Source: Xenorhabdus cabanillasii (lineage in GTDB: Bacteria > Pseudomonadota > Gammaproteobacteria > Enterobacterales > Enterobacteriaceae). Taken from it: 64,000 nucleotides of DNA. A program made the translations under genes and the position numbers. Below are positions 8,873 to 23,298 of this stretch, piece by piece. Under the pieces are notes generated by a model, which searched no databases, had not been told where the DNA came from, and saw only the letters and a list, made by a program, of their open reading frames with translations. Each line of letters begins with the position of its first letter. Position 1 is the stretch's first letter. The stretch is from assembly GCF_003386665.1 (NCBI RefSeq), contig NZ_QTUB01000001.1:868001-932000 (forward strand), written 5' to 3'.

Positions 8873-9179
8873 TCAAATGAAAATACGGCTTTCGGGTTGT
8901 AAAAATCTTTCAGGTACATAGAGATCGAAATTATTCAGTCGACAGTATTCTTCCAATTGTTGAGCGGAGCTAACACCAACTTTTCTATATATTTGTGCTG
9001 TATAGTTTTCAACAGTACGATAGGAGATATTTAATATTCTACCAATTTGTTTACTGGTATATTTATGCAAAGAGAGAAAAATGGCATCCCATTCTCGTTG
9101 AGTAAATAAATTAGTAGGTGGCTGAAACATGATAGAAGCAGGGAGTTTCCCATGATATAAGCGGGTTAATGAATAATCT
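8873..9179 (-). pseudogene. LuxR-type regulator, N-terminally truncated (HTH domain only)
   Basis: The ORF from ATG 9130 encodes 85 residues, almost only a LuxR/GerE helix-turn-helix: LFTQREWDAIFLSL, TSKQIGRILNISYRTVENYTAQIYRKVGV. The reading frame continues upstream of that ATG without a stop up to the IS1-like end at 9180, and the extra residues (QDYSLTRLYHGKLPASI) read like protein. This is therefore the tail of a longer LuxR regulator, probably one with an N-terminal sensor (PAS4-type solos are common in Photorhabdus), cut by the insertion element. No matching N-terminal part is visible beyond the element. Whether the remaining HTH domain is expressed is unknown. Confidence 0.75.
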
Positions 9180-9737
9180 TGGGTTATGTATTAAATAGTC
9201 AGATCTCTTATTAAAAATAGTTCTCACGCTCAATGAAAGTACCAATCACTTTATCGTGCATTTCCTCTGATTTAGAATACTCTATCGTTTTTCGATTCAG
9301 TCTTTTTATCCGGGTTCGATGGGTTAAATTGTTTCTTTCTAAACGTTGGGTGAATGTCTTCCCGGTCAGGTGTTCTTCTTCCGGGAGGCTGTCATACACC
9401 GCATAATCATCCGTACAATAAAACCGAATATGAAAGGGCGATAAAAGGGTAAGCAGATTGTCTAATGTTTTCCGGCTGCGCTCCCCAAAAACATGCGCCA
9501 CTATTTCGATAATCTGTTCTTTAACGCCGGGTTTACAGGCTTGATAGGTGTATTCCAACTGAAAGACCTTACAGCAGGCATAACAGCGATAACGGGGATG
9601 GCCGCCATTTCCTTTTCCATGCCCTTTGACCTGTTCTGATGTGTGACAATAACGACAATAAACGTCAACTTTAGCCATACTCCACCCTTAAAAAGTCAGA
9701 GCATATCACAATCACTAACTATTCAATACATGACCCA
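9180..9737 (-). mobile_element. IS1-family element, internally deleted
   Basis: Imperfect terminal inverted repeats flank the transposase: TGGGTTATGTATTAAATAG at 9180 onward, and the complement of CTATTCAATACATGACCCA ending at 9737; 20 of 23 outer positions match. The element is about 558 bp, shorter than a normal IS1 (about 770 bp), because the transposase has lost its centre. The bases just outside (AATAATCT and CTATATAA) are not a target-site duplication, so a deletion or recombination probably followed insertion. Confidence 0.8.
9211..9678 (-). pseudogene. IS1 transposase with an in-frame internal deletion
   Basis: The 155-residue ORF starts as an InsA-like zinc-finger protein (CRYCHTSEQVKGHGKGNGGHPRYRCYAC, QLEYTYQACKPGVKEQII) and then passes directly into the C-terminal part of InsB (VAHVFGERSRKTLDNLLTLLSPF, THRTRIKRLNRKTIEYSKS, HDKVIG). 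A complete IS1 has an HTH region and the N-terminal half of the catalytic domain, including the first acidic residue, between these parts. About a hundred residues are missing, the normal frameshift site is gone, and transposition by this copy is not expected. Confidence 0.85.
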
Positions 9738-9788
9738 CTATATAACCTTTAATAGTTATTGGTTATTTTTTGCTATGATTTTAATGAG

Positions 9789-9838
9789 AAAAACCGCCAC
9801 AAATATCCCTTACTCAAAAATGGAGGTATTTATGACGG
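9789..9838 (-). terminator. Terminator of rfaH
   Basis: On the minus strand a long imperfect stem (arms at 9822-9838 and 9794-9809, 15 of 16 positions pairing if G-U is allowed) is followed by a T5 run (9789-9793). It begins 22 bp after the rfaH stop. Confidence 0.65.
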
Positions 9839-9859
9839 TCTGACAAGAATTCAATTGAA

Positions 9860-10348
9860 TCAGACTTTAACGAACTGTTTATTATCCAACACCTTGGAGA
9901 CTTCTTTATTGAGTATATTCAACAGAAGAATAGAACGGGTTTCTCCATCCGGTTCATTATAAATGGCCTGAATACCTTCAAAAATACCTTCAGTTATCAG
10001 TACAGTATCACCAGAAACAGGAGTTTCTGGTGCGGTAAATTCCTGTTCGGTTGCGCTCATCAATTCATCGATTAACGGTTGTGGAACAATAGCTGGATAT
10101 GTACTAAAGCGGATAAAATGATTGACTCCACGTGTTGAATTGACGGTAGTGGTATGAATAACCTCCGGATCAAAATTCACAAAGAGGTAGTTCGGAAAGA
10201 GGGGTTCGGTTACGGTTGTCCTTTTGCCCCGAACGATTTTTTCAATTTTGGCTGTGGGTGTCAGGCAAATAACATCTTGTCGCTCCAGGTTTTCTATCGC
10301 CCGGGAGATTTGCCCGCGTTTACAGTAAAGAAGATACCAATTTCCCAT
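9860..10348 (-). CDS. rfaH: Transcription antitermination protein RfaH
   Basis: RfaH is a NusG paralogue recruited at ops sites in paused transcription complexes. It promotes elongation and translation of long, virulence- and surface-related operons (LPS core, capsule, toxins). The 162-residue protein has the diagnostic WYLLYCKRGQ, KIVRGKRT, EPLFPNYLFVNFDPEVIHTTTVNSTRGV and the C-terminal KOW-type segment ITEGIFEGIQAIYNEPDGE. Length and order match E. coli RfaH. ubiD lies divergently beyond a long intergenic region that carries a 41-bp tandem repeat in the rfaH promoter area. Confidence 0.97.
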   Translation of the reverse strand: MGNWYLLYCKRGQISRAIENLERQDVICLTPTAKIEKIVRGKRTTVTEPLFPNYLFVNFDPEVIHTTTVNSTRGVNHFIRFSTYPAIVPQPLIDELMSATEQEFTAPETPVSGDTVLITEGIFEGIQAIYNEPDGETRSILLLNILNKEVSKVLDNKQFVKV

Positions 10349-10382
10349 AATATTCCGACTCCATTACACAATGTACTTAGCA

Positions 10383-10465
10383 TAACAAAACCGATATACC
10401 AGGATCATCTATAAAGTGAAGCGTAACAAAACTGATATACAAGGATCACCTATAAAGTGAAAACG
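10383..10465. repeat. Tandem duplication (about 41 bp) in the rfaH promoter region
   Basis: Two adjacent copies (10383-10423 and 10424-10465) share TAACAAAAC.GATATAC and TATAAAGTGAA with few differences. They start 35 bp upstream of the rfaH start codon. Duplicated AT-rich blocks here could carry duplicated promoter or regulator sites. No known operator is recognised. Confidence 0.75.
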
Positions 10466-10915
10466 CGTTTAGCAAAAAAAACATGGTCTTATAGCCAGTA
10501 GGTATTTCTTGTCAGTAAAAGTTCATGTTTTATAGCATTTAACTGCACATTGACCACTTTTATGTATGCTTATTAATTTATTTTGTTTTTATAGATGAAA
10601 TCAACAAAGGATTTACCATTCAAATCAATTGAATTATATCAATAGGTATATCGAAAAGATCCATGCTAAAAGAATAGCACTATTTTCAGTGACAGAAATG
10701 GAAGGTTTAAAATCTTTTAGCATAATGAACAGTTTTCTGAACAATTTGACAGACAGGTATGGGGTCTGGGTAATGTTTCATTATATCTCAGCAACCTAAT
10801 CCACAAGATTACAATAAACTCATTGATTTTTAGAAAGTTATGAGTTTACCTTGTAACCTTTATGGGAAGGCTTATAATGTTTCTCCCTCCTTGCAAACTG
10901 GCACAATTGAACAAT
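10466..10915. other. Intergenic region between rfaH and ubiD
   Basis: About 450 bp, mostly AT-rich, with no credible coding frame. It should contain the ubiD promoter. AAGG at 10867-10870 precedes an in-frame ATG at 10877, which would add 13 residues to UbiD and is the alternative start. Confidence 0.4.
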
Positions 10916-12388
10916 ATGAAATACCGCGATCTGAGAGAGTTTCTTTCCCTGCTGGAGCAATCTGGTGAATTAAAACGAATTCGTATGGAAGTTGATCCTT
11001 ATCTGGAAATGACAGAAATCGCGGATCGTACTCTTCGTGCCGGTGGCCCTGCTTTGTTGTTTGAAAACCCAAAGGGATATTCAATGCCAGTTTTATGTAA
11101 TCTGTTCGGTACTCCTAAGCGGGTTGCGATGGGAATGGGGCAGGATGATGTTAAGGCGTTGCACGATGTTGGCAAATTATTGGCTTTCCTTAAAGAGCCT
11201 GAGCCACCGAAAGGTTTTCGTGACCTGGTAGGTAAGCTGCCAAAATTCAAACAAATTTTGAATATGTCAACTAAGCGTCTTAGTTCTGCGCCTTGTCAGG
11301 AACAGGTTTGGGAGGGGGATGAAGTTGATTTGACCCGTATTCCTGTGATGCACTGCTGGCCCGAAGATGTTGCGCCTCTGATAACATGGGGGTTGACTGT
11401 AACCAAAGGGCCAAATAAAGAGCGTCAGAATCTGGGTATCTATCGTCAGCAGGTTTTGGGGAAAAATAAACTTATCATGCGGTGGTTATCACACCGTGGT
11501 GGTGCGCTTGATTTTCAGGAATGGTGTCAGGCACACCCAGGTGAGCGATTCCCTGTTGCTGTTGCACTGGGAGCTGATCCTGCCACAATCTTGGCGGCTG
11601 TCACTCCTATCCCTGATACGTTGTCTGAATATGCTTTTGCCGGGCTGTTACGTGGGCATAAAACAGAAGTGGTGAAATGTTTATCCAATGATTTGGAAGT
11701 GCCTGCGAGTGCTGAAATTATCCTTGAAGGGTATATCGAGCCGGGCGAAATGGCTCCAGAAGGGCCGTATGGTGACCACACTGGTTATTATAATGAAGTA
11801 GATATGTTTCCGGTATGGACCATTACACACGTTACTCAGCGCCGTGATGCCATCTATCACTCCACTTATACAGGACGTCCACCGGATGAGCCTGCTGTAT
11901 TGGGAGTGGCATTGAATGAAGTGCTGGTCCCAATTCTGCAAAAGCAATTTCCTGAAATTGTCGATTTTTATCTACCGCCGGAAGGATGTTCTTATCGGCT
12001 TGCTGTCGTTACGATTAAAAAACAATATGCAGGGCATGCCAAGCGAGTCATGATGGGGGTCTGGTCATATCTGCGACAATTTATGTACACAAAATTTGTT
12101 ATTGTCTGCGATGATGATATTAATGCGCGAGATTGGAATGATGTCATCTGGGCAATAACGACGCGAATGGATCCGCAACGGGATACTGTCTTAATAGAAA
12201 ATACACCAATCGACTATCTCGATTTTGCATCACCGGTTTCTGGGCTTGGCTCAAAAATGGGATTGGATGCAACAAATAAATGGCCGGGAGAAACACAAAG
12301 GGAGTGGGGACGTTCGATAGTCATGAGTGATGAAATCCGGGCGCGTGTCGATGAGATTTGGGATCAATTAGATATTTTGAAGCGATAA
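10916..12388 (+). CDS. ubiD: 4-hydroxy-3-polyprenylbenzoate decarboxylase
   Basis: UbiD decarboxylates 3-octaprenyl-4-hydroxybenzoate in ubiquinone synthesis using the prenylated flavin made by UbiX. The 490-residue protein is colinear with E. coli Ubi[34 protein letters not shown], the [11 protein letters not shown] segment, RWLSHRGGA, and the catalytic region with [14 protein letters not shown] 10916 corresponds to the conserved MKY start; upstream in-frame ATGs (10862, 10877) would add non-conserved residues. fre follows after 10 bp, the usual ubiD-fre pairing. Confidence 0.96.
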   Translation: MKYRDLREFLSLLEQSGELKRIRMEVDPYLEMTEIADRTLRAGGPALLFENPKGYSMPVLCNLFGTPKRVAMGMGQDDVKALHDVGKLLAFLKEPEPPKGFRDLVGKLPKFKQILNMSTKRLSSAPCQEQVWEGDEVDLTRIPVMHCWPEDVAPLITWGLTVTKGPNKERQNLGIYRQQVLGKNKLIMRWLSHRGGALDFQEWCQAHPGERFPVAVALGADPATILAAVTPIPDTLSEYAFAGLLRGHKTEVVKCLSNDLEVPASAEIILEGYIEPGEMAPEGPYGDHTGYYNEVDMFPVWTITHVTQRRDAIYHSTYTGRPPDEPAVLGVALNEVLVPILQKQFPEIVDFYLPPEGCSYRLAVVTIKKQYAGHAKRVMMGVWSYLRQFMYTKFVIVCDDDINARDWNDVIWAITTRMDPQRDTVLIENTPIDYLDFASPVSGLGSKMGLDATNKWPGETQREWGRSIVMSDEIRARVDEIWDQLDILKR

Positions 12389-12398
12389 GAGGGAACGC

Positions 12399-13100
12399 AT
12401 GACAACACTAAGCTGTAAAGTAACATCGGTTGACTCCATTACAGATACAGTTTATCGGGTTCGTTTATTACCTGATTCGCCTTTTTCTTTTCGTGCAGGA
12501 CAATACCTTATGGTGGTTATGGATGAGCGAGATAAACGTCCTTTCTCCATGGCATCACCGCCATCAGAAAAACAGACGATTGAATTGCATATAGGTGCTT
12601 CTGAATTAAATCTGTATGCAATGGCGGTGATGGACAGGATCCTGGATCAGAAAGTTATTGATATTGATATTCCACACGGGCAAGCATGGTTTCGTGAAGA
12701 TAGTAAAAACCCGATGCTATTGGTTGCAGGAGGAACAGGGTTTTCTTATACCCGTTCTATCTTACTGGCCGCATTGGAAAAAGATCCTAACCACGAGATT
12801 GCAATTTACTGGGGTGGCCGCGAATTGCAGCATCTCTACGATTTAGGAGAATTGCAGGCACTGAGTGAATGTTATCCTAATTTAACTGTTGTTCCTGTAG
12901 TTGAACAGATTGATGAGAATTGGCATGGAAGAACGGGGACTGTATTAAGTGCCGTTCTGGAAGATTTTGGCAGTTTGGCTCCGTATGATATCTATATAGC
13001 AGGCCGTTTTGAGATGGCTAAAATTGCCCGTGAACGGTTTTGTAGTGAACGTGATGCTTGCATCGATCGCATGTATGGTGATGCATTCGAGTTTATCTGA
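12399..13100 (+). CDS. fre: NAD(P)H-flavin reductase
   Basis: Fre reduces free flavins (FMN, FAD, riboflavin) with NAD(P)H and supplies reduced flavin to other enzymes and to iron reduction; it is a plausible source of FMNH2 for UbiX/UbiD prenyl-FMN chemistry. The 233-residue sequence has the flavin-binding RPFS (47-50) and the nucleotide-binding GGTG (111-114), and ends with [20 protein letters not shown] and YGDAFEFI as in E. coli. GAGGGAACGC before ATG 12399 supplies the ribosome binding site. It is the second gene of ubiD-fre. Confidence 0.96.
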   Translation: MTTLSCKVTSVDSITDTVYRVRLLPDSPFSFRAGQYLMVVMDERDKRPFSMASPPSEKQTIELHIGASELNLYAMAVMDRILDQKVIDIDIPHGQAWFREDSKNPMLLVAGGTGFSYTRSILLAALEKDPNHEIAIYWGGRELQHLYDLGELQALSECYPNLTVVPVVEQIDENWHGRTGTVLSAVLEDFGSLAPYDIYIAGRFEMAKIARERFCSERDACIDRMYGDAFEFI

Positions 13101-13149
13101 GCCAGTCGTTATACTTCTCACTTTTCAGGTGTCTTGGTACGAGTATTCA

Positions 13150-13181
13150 CCCCAGTTACATAGTTAGCTATGCCTCTGGGG
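13150..13181. repeat. Interrupted hairpin downstream of fre
   Basis: CCCCAG...CATAG-TTAG-CTATG...CTGGGG forms an 11-bp stem with a symmetrical 3-nt internal bulge. There is no U-tract. It looks like a dispersed intergenic palindrome rather than a simple terminator. It lies between convergent fre and fadA. Confidence 0.6.
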
Positions 13182-13233
13182 AATCATCTATTACTCCCCT
13201 GATACAATTTGAACTCTATCAAATATAAGAGAT

Positions 13234-13260
13234 AAAAAAAACCCGCCCCTGACAGGCGGG
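13234..13260 (-). terminator. Terminator of fadBA
   Basis: On the minus strand CCCGCC-TGTCAG-GGGCGGG is followed by a run of eight T. It is a strong intrinsic terminator 99 bp after the fadA stop. Confidence 0.85.
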
Positions 13261-13358
13261 AAACTACGGCAACAACTTATTAGAGTGATGCAATAGATAA
13301 GACAGACAAGGGGAAAATACTCACAAATAATCGTCAGATAACTCCAATAACTCAACAA

Positions 13359-16720
<3,362 letters not shown>

Positions 16721-16745
16721 ATCATTCTCCTCAATGAGTGCATAC

Positions 16746-16764
16746 CATCTGGTATGACCAGATG
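16746..16764. promoter_or_regulatory. FadR operator upstream of fadB
   Basis: CATCTGGTATGACCAGATG is a perfect palindrome with 8-bp arms around ATG. It fits the FadR consensus core (CTGGT-N3-ACCAG) and lies at the same place as the fadB FadR site in E. coli. Confidence 0.85.
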
Positions 16765-16991
16765 CAGTTGATTGTGATTAGTGTGTTAAGTGAATGCAAA
16801 TCAATGATTAATTTTTTGTAGAGCGGATCACAGGTAAGATTTATGATGGGTAGTGATATTTTTTATTATTGCATTGAAAAATATAAATATTATCAGTTAA
16901 TTCCTATGAAATAGATTTTCTGCTATGGCACTAAAAAAAAGGAATTGTGATAAAATTTAAATTCCGGCCAGATAACCTAAAGGCTAATAAA

Positions 16992-18326
16992 ATGGAAAAG
17001 TTGGCATCTCTGTACCAAGAACATATTAAAATATTGCAAAAACGTGCCAGAGAAATATTGGCACGCAGTCAGCTAGACGCCCTGCTTATTCACTCTGGTG
17101 AGTTATTACGCGTGTTTCTTGATGATAGCCATTATCCTTTCAAGGCAAATGCGCATTTCAAAGCATGGGTTCCTGTAACCAATGTACCGAATTGCTGGTT
17201 ATGGATCGATGGTATTAATAAACCCAAGCTATGGTTTTACTCACCGGTGGATTATTGGCACAGTGTGGAACCGTTGCCCCATGGTTATTGGACTGAAGAA
17301 GTCGAAATGATTCATTTGGCTAAGGCTGATGATATCAAAACTGCACTGAATGGGTTACCAAAACAACATACGGCATATATCGGTGAGCAAGTCGAACGTG
17401 CAAAATCTCTGGGGCTCCTCAATCAAAATATCAACCCTAAAGTAGTTTTGGATTATTTAAGCTACCATCGTTCATATAAAACTGATTATGAACTGGCTTG
17501 TATGCGTGAAGCGCAAAAAACGGCTGTTAATGGTCATATGGCCGCACATGATGCATTTTTATCGGGTGTCAGTGAATTCGAAATCAATATGTTCTATTTA
17601 ATAGCAACAGGCCACCGTGATACTGATGTTCCTTATAATAATATTATTGCCTTGAATGAAAACGCGGCAGTTTTGCATTACACAAAGTTACAACAGACCG
17701 TACCTTCTGAAATTCGCAGTTTTTTAATTGATGCCGGGGCGGAATATAATGGCTACGCTGCGGATATCACCCGAACTTATGCAGCAAAATCCAACAGCGA
17801 ATTCGCCGCTCTGGTTAAAGGACTGAATGATGAGCAACAGGCGATCATAGCCACGATCAAAGCTGGTGGTCGATACACCGATTACCATATCAATATGCAT
17901 CATCGTATAGCTAAGCTACTGAAAAAACACGATATCATTACTGGAATTAGTGAAGGTGTCATGGTTGAAAAAGGGCTAACAACGCCATTTTTCCCACATG
18001 GACTTGGTCATCAACTTGGCTTACAGGTGCATGATTCTGCTGGGTTTATGCAGGATGATAGCGGAACCCATCTGGCTGCGCCGGAAATGTATTCTTACCT
18101 GCGTTGTACTCGTATTTTAGAGCCGGGAATGGTTTTGACCATTGAGCCGGGTCTTTATTTCATTGAAACTCTATTAACGCCTTGGCGTGAAAGTGAATAC
18201 AGCAAACATTTCGATTGGAAAAAAATCGATATGCTTAAGCCTTATGGCGGTATTCGCATTGAGGATAATATCGTTATTCACGATGGAAGAATTGAAAACA
18301 TGACCAGAGATTTGCAGTTGTCGTAA
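16992..18326 (+). CDS. pepQ: Xaa-Pro dipeptidase (prolidase)
   Basis: PepQ hydrolyses Xaa-Pro dipeptides and is a two-metal (Mn) pita-bread-fold enzyme. The five metal ligands are in recognisable motifs: Asp and Asp in [19 protein letters not shown], His in [13 protein letters not shown], Glu in LTIEPGLYF and Glu in GIRIEDN. It is 444 residues from ATG 16992 ([11 protein letters not shown]), one more than E. coli; the in-frame ATG at 16947 would add 15 non-conserved residues. The gene is divergent from fadB and its stop overlaps the yigZ start by one base. Confidence 0.96.
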   Translation: MEKLASLYQEHIKILQKRAREILARSQLDALLIHSGELLRVFLDDSHYPFKANAHFKAWVPVTNVPNCWLWIDGINKPKLWFYSPVDYWHSVEPLPHGYWTEEVEMIHLAKADDIKTALNGLPKQHTAYIGEQVERAKSLGLLNQNINPKVVLDYLSYHRSYKTDYELACMREAQKTAVNGHMAAHDAFLSGVSEFEINMFYLIATGHRDTDVPYNNIIALNENAAVLHYTKLQQTVPSEIRSFLIDAGAEYNGYAADITRTYAAKSNSEFAALVKGLNDEQQAIIATIKAGGRYTDYHINMHHRIAKLLKKHDIITGISEGVMVEKGLTTPFFPHGLGHQLGLQVHDSAGFMQDDSGTHLAAPEMYSYLRCTRILEPGMVLTIEPGLYFIETLLTPWRESEYSKHFDWKKIDMLKPYGGIRIEDNIVIHDGRIENMTRDLQLS

Positions 18327-18937
18327 TGAAGCCTTATTTAATTCCTGCGGCTTCAGTCAGTTTTACTGAAGAAATAAAGAAAAGTCGTTTTATTACCCTG
18401 TTGGAACATACCAGCGGGGTAGATGAGGCAAAAGCATTTATCCAGGGTATCAAGGAACAATACCCTGATGCCCGGCATCACTGTTGGGCTTTTGTCGCAG
18501 GTGCGCCTGATGACTCTCAACAATTGGGGTTTTCAGATGATGGAGAGCCTACCGGAACTGCGGGTAAACCGATGATTGCACAGTTAATCGGGAGTGGCTT
18601 AGGAGAGATCACCGCAGTATCAGTTCGTTATTTTGGTGGTATTAAGCTTGGTACAGGTGGGTTGGTGAAAGCTTATGGCAGTGGCGTTCAGCAGGCACTT
18701 AAGCTATTGGAAAAAAAGTATAAAGTGCCGCAAAAACTGTATCAGTTACAGTGTGAATATGCACAAATTTCTATGGTAGAACAATTGTTACAGCAATTTT
18801 CAGGGCAAGTGCTCGCTAGTGAGTACACTGAAAATGTTACATTGCAAATATCATTACCTGCTACTCTTGCAGAAGAAATAAGTAATAGATTACGCGACTT
18901 AAGTCGCGGTACGCTTTTTTTAACGTCAAAAAAATAA
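18326..18937 (+). CDS. yigZ: YigZ, IMPACT (UPF0029) family protein
   Basis: A 203-residue member of the IMPACT/YigZ family. It has the N-terminal signature KKSRFITLLEHTSGVDEA, then DARHHCWAF and FSDDGEPTGTAGKPM and the glycine-rich VRYFGGIKLGTGGLVKAYG. The second half (about 135-203) is the smaller ferredoxin-like domain. The bacterial function is unknown, though the eukaryotic homologue IMPACT binds Gcn1 in translational control. It sits between pepQ (1-bp overlap) and trkH as in E. coli, indicating co-transcription. Confidence 0.93.
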   Translation: MKPYLIPAASVSFTEEIKKSRFITLLEHTSGVDEAKAFIQGIKEQYPDARHHCWAFVAGAPDDSQQLGFSDDGEPTGTAGKPMIAQLIGSGLGEITAVSVRYFGGIKLGTGGLVKAYGSGVQQALKLLEKKYKVPQKLYQLQCEYAQISMVEQLLQQFSGQVLASEYTENVTLQISLPATLAEEISNRLRDLSRGTLFLTSKK

Positions 18938-18974
18938 CTGTTTTGTCATACAGGATTTCGAAGGAACCTGCTGA

Positions 18975-20426
18975 ATGCATTTTCGCACCATAACTCGTAT
19001 TGTCGGGCTACTTGTTATTATTTTCTCTGTCACAATGATTATTCCGGGGTTGGTGGCATTGATTTACCGAGATGGTGCAGGCAGAGCTTTTAGTCAGACA
19101 TTCATCTTTGCGCTCTTCATTGGTTTAATACTATGGATACCCAATCGGGAACAAAAACATGAATTGAAACCTAAAGAGGGTTTCCTGATTGTTGTTCTGT
19201 TCTGGACAGTATTGGGCAGTGTTGGAGCATTACCCTTTATTTTTTCTGAAAAACCTAACCTTTCGGTTACAGATGCTTTTTTTGAATCCTTTTCTGGCCT
19301 GACAACAACAGGGGCGACGACGCTTGTTGGTCTTGATTCTCTTCCTAAGGCAATTCTCTTTTATCGGCAAATGCTGCAATGGTTGGGGGGAATGGGAATT
19401 ATTGTATTGGCTGTTGCGATCCTGCCTTTGTTGGGCGTTGGTGGAATGCAGCTTTATCGGGCTGAAATGCCGGGGCCGTTAAAAGATAATAAAATGCGTC
19501 CTCGTATTGCGGAAACAGCTAAAACCCTTTGGCTGATTTATGTCTTATTGACCATTGCCTGTGCGATTGCGCTATGGGCAGCGGGAATGTCGGTTTTTGA
19601 TGCGATTTCTCATAGCTTTTCTACCATCGCAATCGGTGGATTTTCAACACACGATGCCAGCGTGGGATTTTTCAATAGCCCGACAATTAATACTATTATT
19701 GCGATCTTTCTGCTGATTTCCGGTTGTAACTTCGGCCTGCATTTTGCTGTGCTTTCCGGGCGAAGTTTGACAGTCTACTGGCGTGACCCTGAATTTCGCA
19801 TGTTTATCAGTATCCAGTTAGCATTAGTCGTACTGTGTACACTGGTTTTATGGCAGCATTCTGTTTATGAATCCAAATTAAATGCACTTAATCATGCTTT
19901 CTTCCAGGTTGTTTCAATGGCAACGACGGCTGGGTTTACAACAGACAGTTTTGCCAGGTGGCCTCTGTTTCTGCCGTTTTTACTATTATGCTCTGCATTT
20001 ATTGGTGGATGTGCCGGATCAACTGGTGGTGGTTTGAAAGTCATCCGTATTTTGCTCCTATTTCTACAAGGCTCCCGCGAACTGAAACGTCTGGTGCATC
20101 CGAACGCGGTATATACTATTAAATTGGGACGTCGGGCATTGCCGGAAAAAATTATTGAAGCAGTCTGGGGGTTTTTCTCCGCTTACGCATTGGTTTTCAT
20201 CATTAGTATGTTGCTACTGATAGCAACGGGTGTTGATGAATTCTCTGCCTTTTCGGCTATTGCCGCAACATTGAATAACCTGGGGCCAGGATTGGGAACT
20301 GTAGCGGATAACTTCACTACGATGAATCCGACAGCCAAGTGGATATTGGTAGTAACGATGTTGTTTGGACGTTTGGAAGTTTTCACTTTATTAGTCCTAT
20401 TTACACCAACTTTCTGGCGCGACTAA
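18975..20426 (+). CDS. trkH: Trk potassium uptake system membrane protein TrkH
   Basis: TrkH is the K+-translocating channel subunit of the Trk system and works with cytosolic TrkA. The 483 residues equal E. coli TrkH. The four pore loops with selectivity-filter glycines are visible: SGLTTTGATT, IAIGGFSTHD, ATTAGFTTDS and NNLGPGLGTV. Many transmembrane helices lie between, plus the GCAGSTGGGLKVIR segment. It belongs to the pepQ-yigZ-trkH-hemG run. Confidence 0.96.
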   Translation: MHFRTITRIVGLLVIIFSVTMIIPGLVALIYRDGAGRAFSQTFIFALFIGLILWIPNREQKHELKPKEGFLIVVLFWTVLGSVGALPFIFSEKPNLSVTDAFFESFSGLTTTGATTLVGLDSLPKAILFYRQMLQWLGGMGIIVLAVAILPLLGVGGMQLYRAEMPGPLKDNKMRPRIAETAKTLWLIYVLLTIACAIALWAAGMSVFDAISHSFSTIAIGGFSTHDASVGFFNSPTINTIIAIFLLISGCNFGLHFAVLSGRSLTVYWRDPEFRMFISIQLALVVLCTLVLWQHSVYESKLNALNHAFFQVVSMATTAGFTTDSFARWPLFLPFLLLCSAFIGGCAGSTGGGLKVIRILLLFLQGSRELKRLVHPNAVYTIKLGRRALPEKIIEAVWGFFSAYALVFIISMLLLIATGVDEFSAFSAIAATLNNLGPGLGTVADNFTTMNPTAKWILVVTMLFGRLEVFTLLVLFTPTFWRD

Positions 20427-20461
20427 TTATGAGATGATTCGTTATTTAAAAGGACGTATCT

Positions 20462-20989
20462 ATGAACTACTTACTGCTCTATTCCACACAGGATGGACAG
20501 ACTAAGAAAATTATTACTCATATCGCGGAAAATATTCGTCGTGCCGGTATAGGATGTGATTTGAGGGATCTTGCTACAGTTAAGCACATGAATTTGGCTC
20601 CTTACCATAAAGTGATGGTAGGAGCCTCAATACGTTATGGTCACTTTAATTCTGCGTTGTATAAGTTTGTCACGAGCCATCAAAAGCAATTGAATCAAAT
20701 GCCGACAGCATTCTTTAGTGTCAATTTAACCGCGAGAAAACCAGAAAAAAGTACACCGGAAACGAATGCCTATTTACGCAAGTTCTTGACAAAAAGCCCG
20801 TGGAAGCCAGATTTGTGTGATGTTTTTGCAGGAGCTTTGCTTTATCCCCGTTATCGTTGGTTTGATCGCATCATGATTCAATTCATTATGCGCATGACGG
20901 GAGGAGAAACGGATACAACCAAAGAGGTTGAATACACCGATTGGGCTAAAGTAGATCATTTCTCAGAGATGTTTTTACAGTTAGCGTAA
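20462..20989 (+). CDS. hemG: Menaquinone-dependent protoporphyrinogen IX dehydrogenase
   Basis: HemG oxidises protoporphyrinogen IX to protoporphyrin IX in haem synthesis, passing electrons to quinones at the membrane. It is a 175-residue flavodoxin-like protein with the FMN phosphate loop YSTQDGQTKK near the N-terminus and VGASIRYGHF in the middle; it also carries the extra loop typical of HemG rather than ordinary flavodoxins. AAGGACGTATCT precedes ATG 20462. It lies 35 bp after trkH and just before the rRNA operon, as in E. coli rrnA. Confidence 0.95.
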   Translation: MNYLLLYSTQDGQTKKIITHIAENIRRAGIGCDLRDLATVKHMNLAPYHKVMVGASIRYGHFNSALYKFVTSHQKQLNQMPTAFFSVNLTARKPEKSTPETNAYLRKFLTKSPWKPDLCDVFAGALLYPRYRWFDRIMIQFIMRMTGGETDTTKEVEYTDWAKVDHFSEMFLQLA

Positions 20990-21080
20990 TCAAAAAGCGC
21001 CTTAAAAGCGATCTATTCGCTGATTATTGCGTCGTTTTGAGGAAAAAAAACGCGAACAGAAAAAAAATGCAAAAAAACTA

Positions 21081-21108
21081 TTGTCAGCGCCGGAAAACGC
21101 CCTATAAT
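21081..21108 (+). promoter_or_regulatory. rRNA promoter P1
   Basis: TTGTCA (21081-21086), 16 bp and TATAAT (21103-21108) followed by a G+C-rich discriminator (GCGCATCC). This is typical of growth-rate and ppGpp-controlled rrn P1. The preceding A/T tracts would serve as the UP element. Confidence 0.85.
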
Positions 21109-21180
21109 GCGCATCCGTTGTCACGACAAACACACAAACCAGTCGGGATGACAAGAGTTGAAAGCCGCGAAAATAAAGGC

Positions 21181-21208
21181 TTGACACGCTGAGAGGAAAG
21201 CGTAAAAT
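21181..21208 (+). promoter_or_regulatory. rRNA promoter P2
   Basis: TTGACA (21181-21186), 16 bp and TAAAAT (21203-21208), followed by CGCCGCC. It lies 100 bp downstream of P1, the usual tandem arrangement. Confidence 0.85.
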
Positions 21209-21247
21209 ACGCCGCCTCGCAACCCGGAACGGAAGTTCGGTTGCCTA

Positions 21248-21259
21248 TGCTCTTTAACA
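21248..21259 (+). promoter_or_regulatory. boxA antitermination site in the rRNA leader
   Basis: TGCTCTTTAACA is the conserved boxA recognised by NusB-NusE for rRNA antitermination. A second, similar motif (TGCTCTTTAACA at about 23360) lies in the spacer before 23S. Confidence 0.85.
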
Positions 21260-21402
21260 AATTAATCAGACAATCTGTGTGGGCACTCGCAGGACACGAT
21301 CAACGCCGCAAGGCGAAAAAGATTCAAGTCTTGAAGAGTGACTGAAACAGTTAATTCATTGCGATACTGAACAGTGAAATTCTTTGAGCATCAAACACTT
21401 TT

Positions 21403-22946
<1,544 letters not shown>

Positions 22947-23014
22947 ACCGAATGATGGTAGCTTGTGAGTGTTCACACAGATTGTCTGATGAAAGAAAGA
23001 GACGGTATCGGCAC

Positions 23015-23091
<77 letters not shown>

Positions 23092-23222
23092 ATTCTGCTT
23101 GTCCTTGGATCTTCAGGCGCTGCGTGACTCATGTGCTTACGCACACGGCGTGACTCGCGTTGAAAGCTTCGGTGGTTAAGCGAATTGAGCAGGATGCTGA
23201 TACATGATAATACATGATATCT

Positions 23223-23298
23223 GGGGCTATAGCTCAGCTGGGAGAGCGCCTGCCTTGCACGCAGGAGGTCAGCGGTTCGATCCCGCTTAGCTCCACCA
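23223..23298 (+). tRNA. alaT: tRNA-Ala (TGC)
   Basis: 76 nt with GGGGCTATAGCTCAGC at the 5' end, anticodon TGC at 23256-23258, T-arm GGTTCGATCCC and encoded CCA. It is the second spacer tRNA of the rRNA operon. Confidence 0.97.

Noticed and set aside
9171..9746. Target-site duplication of the IS1-like element
   Set aside because: The 8-9 bp flanking the two terminal repeats do not match.
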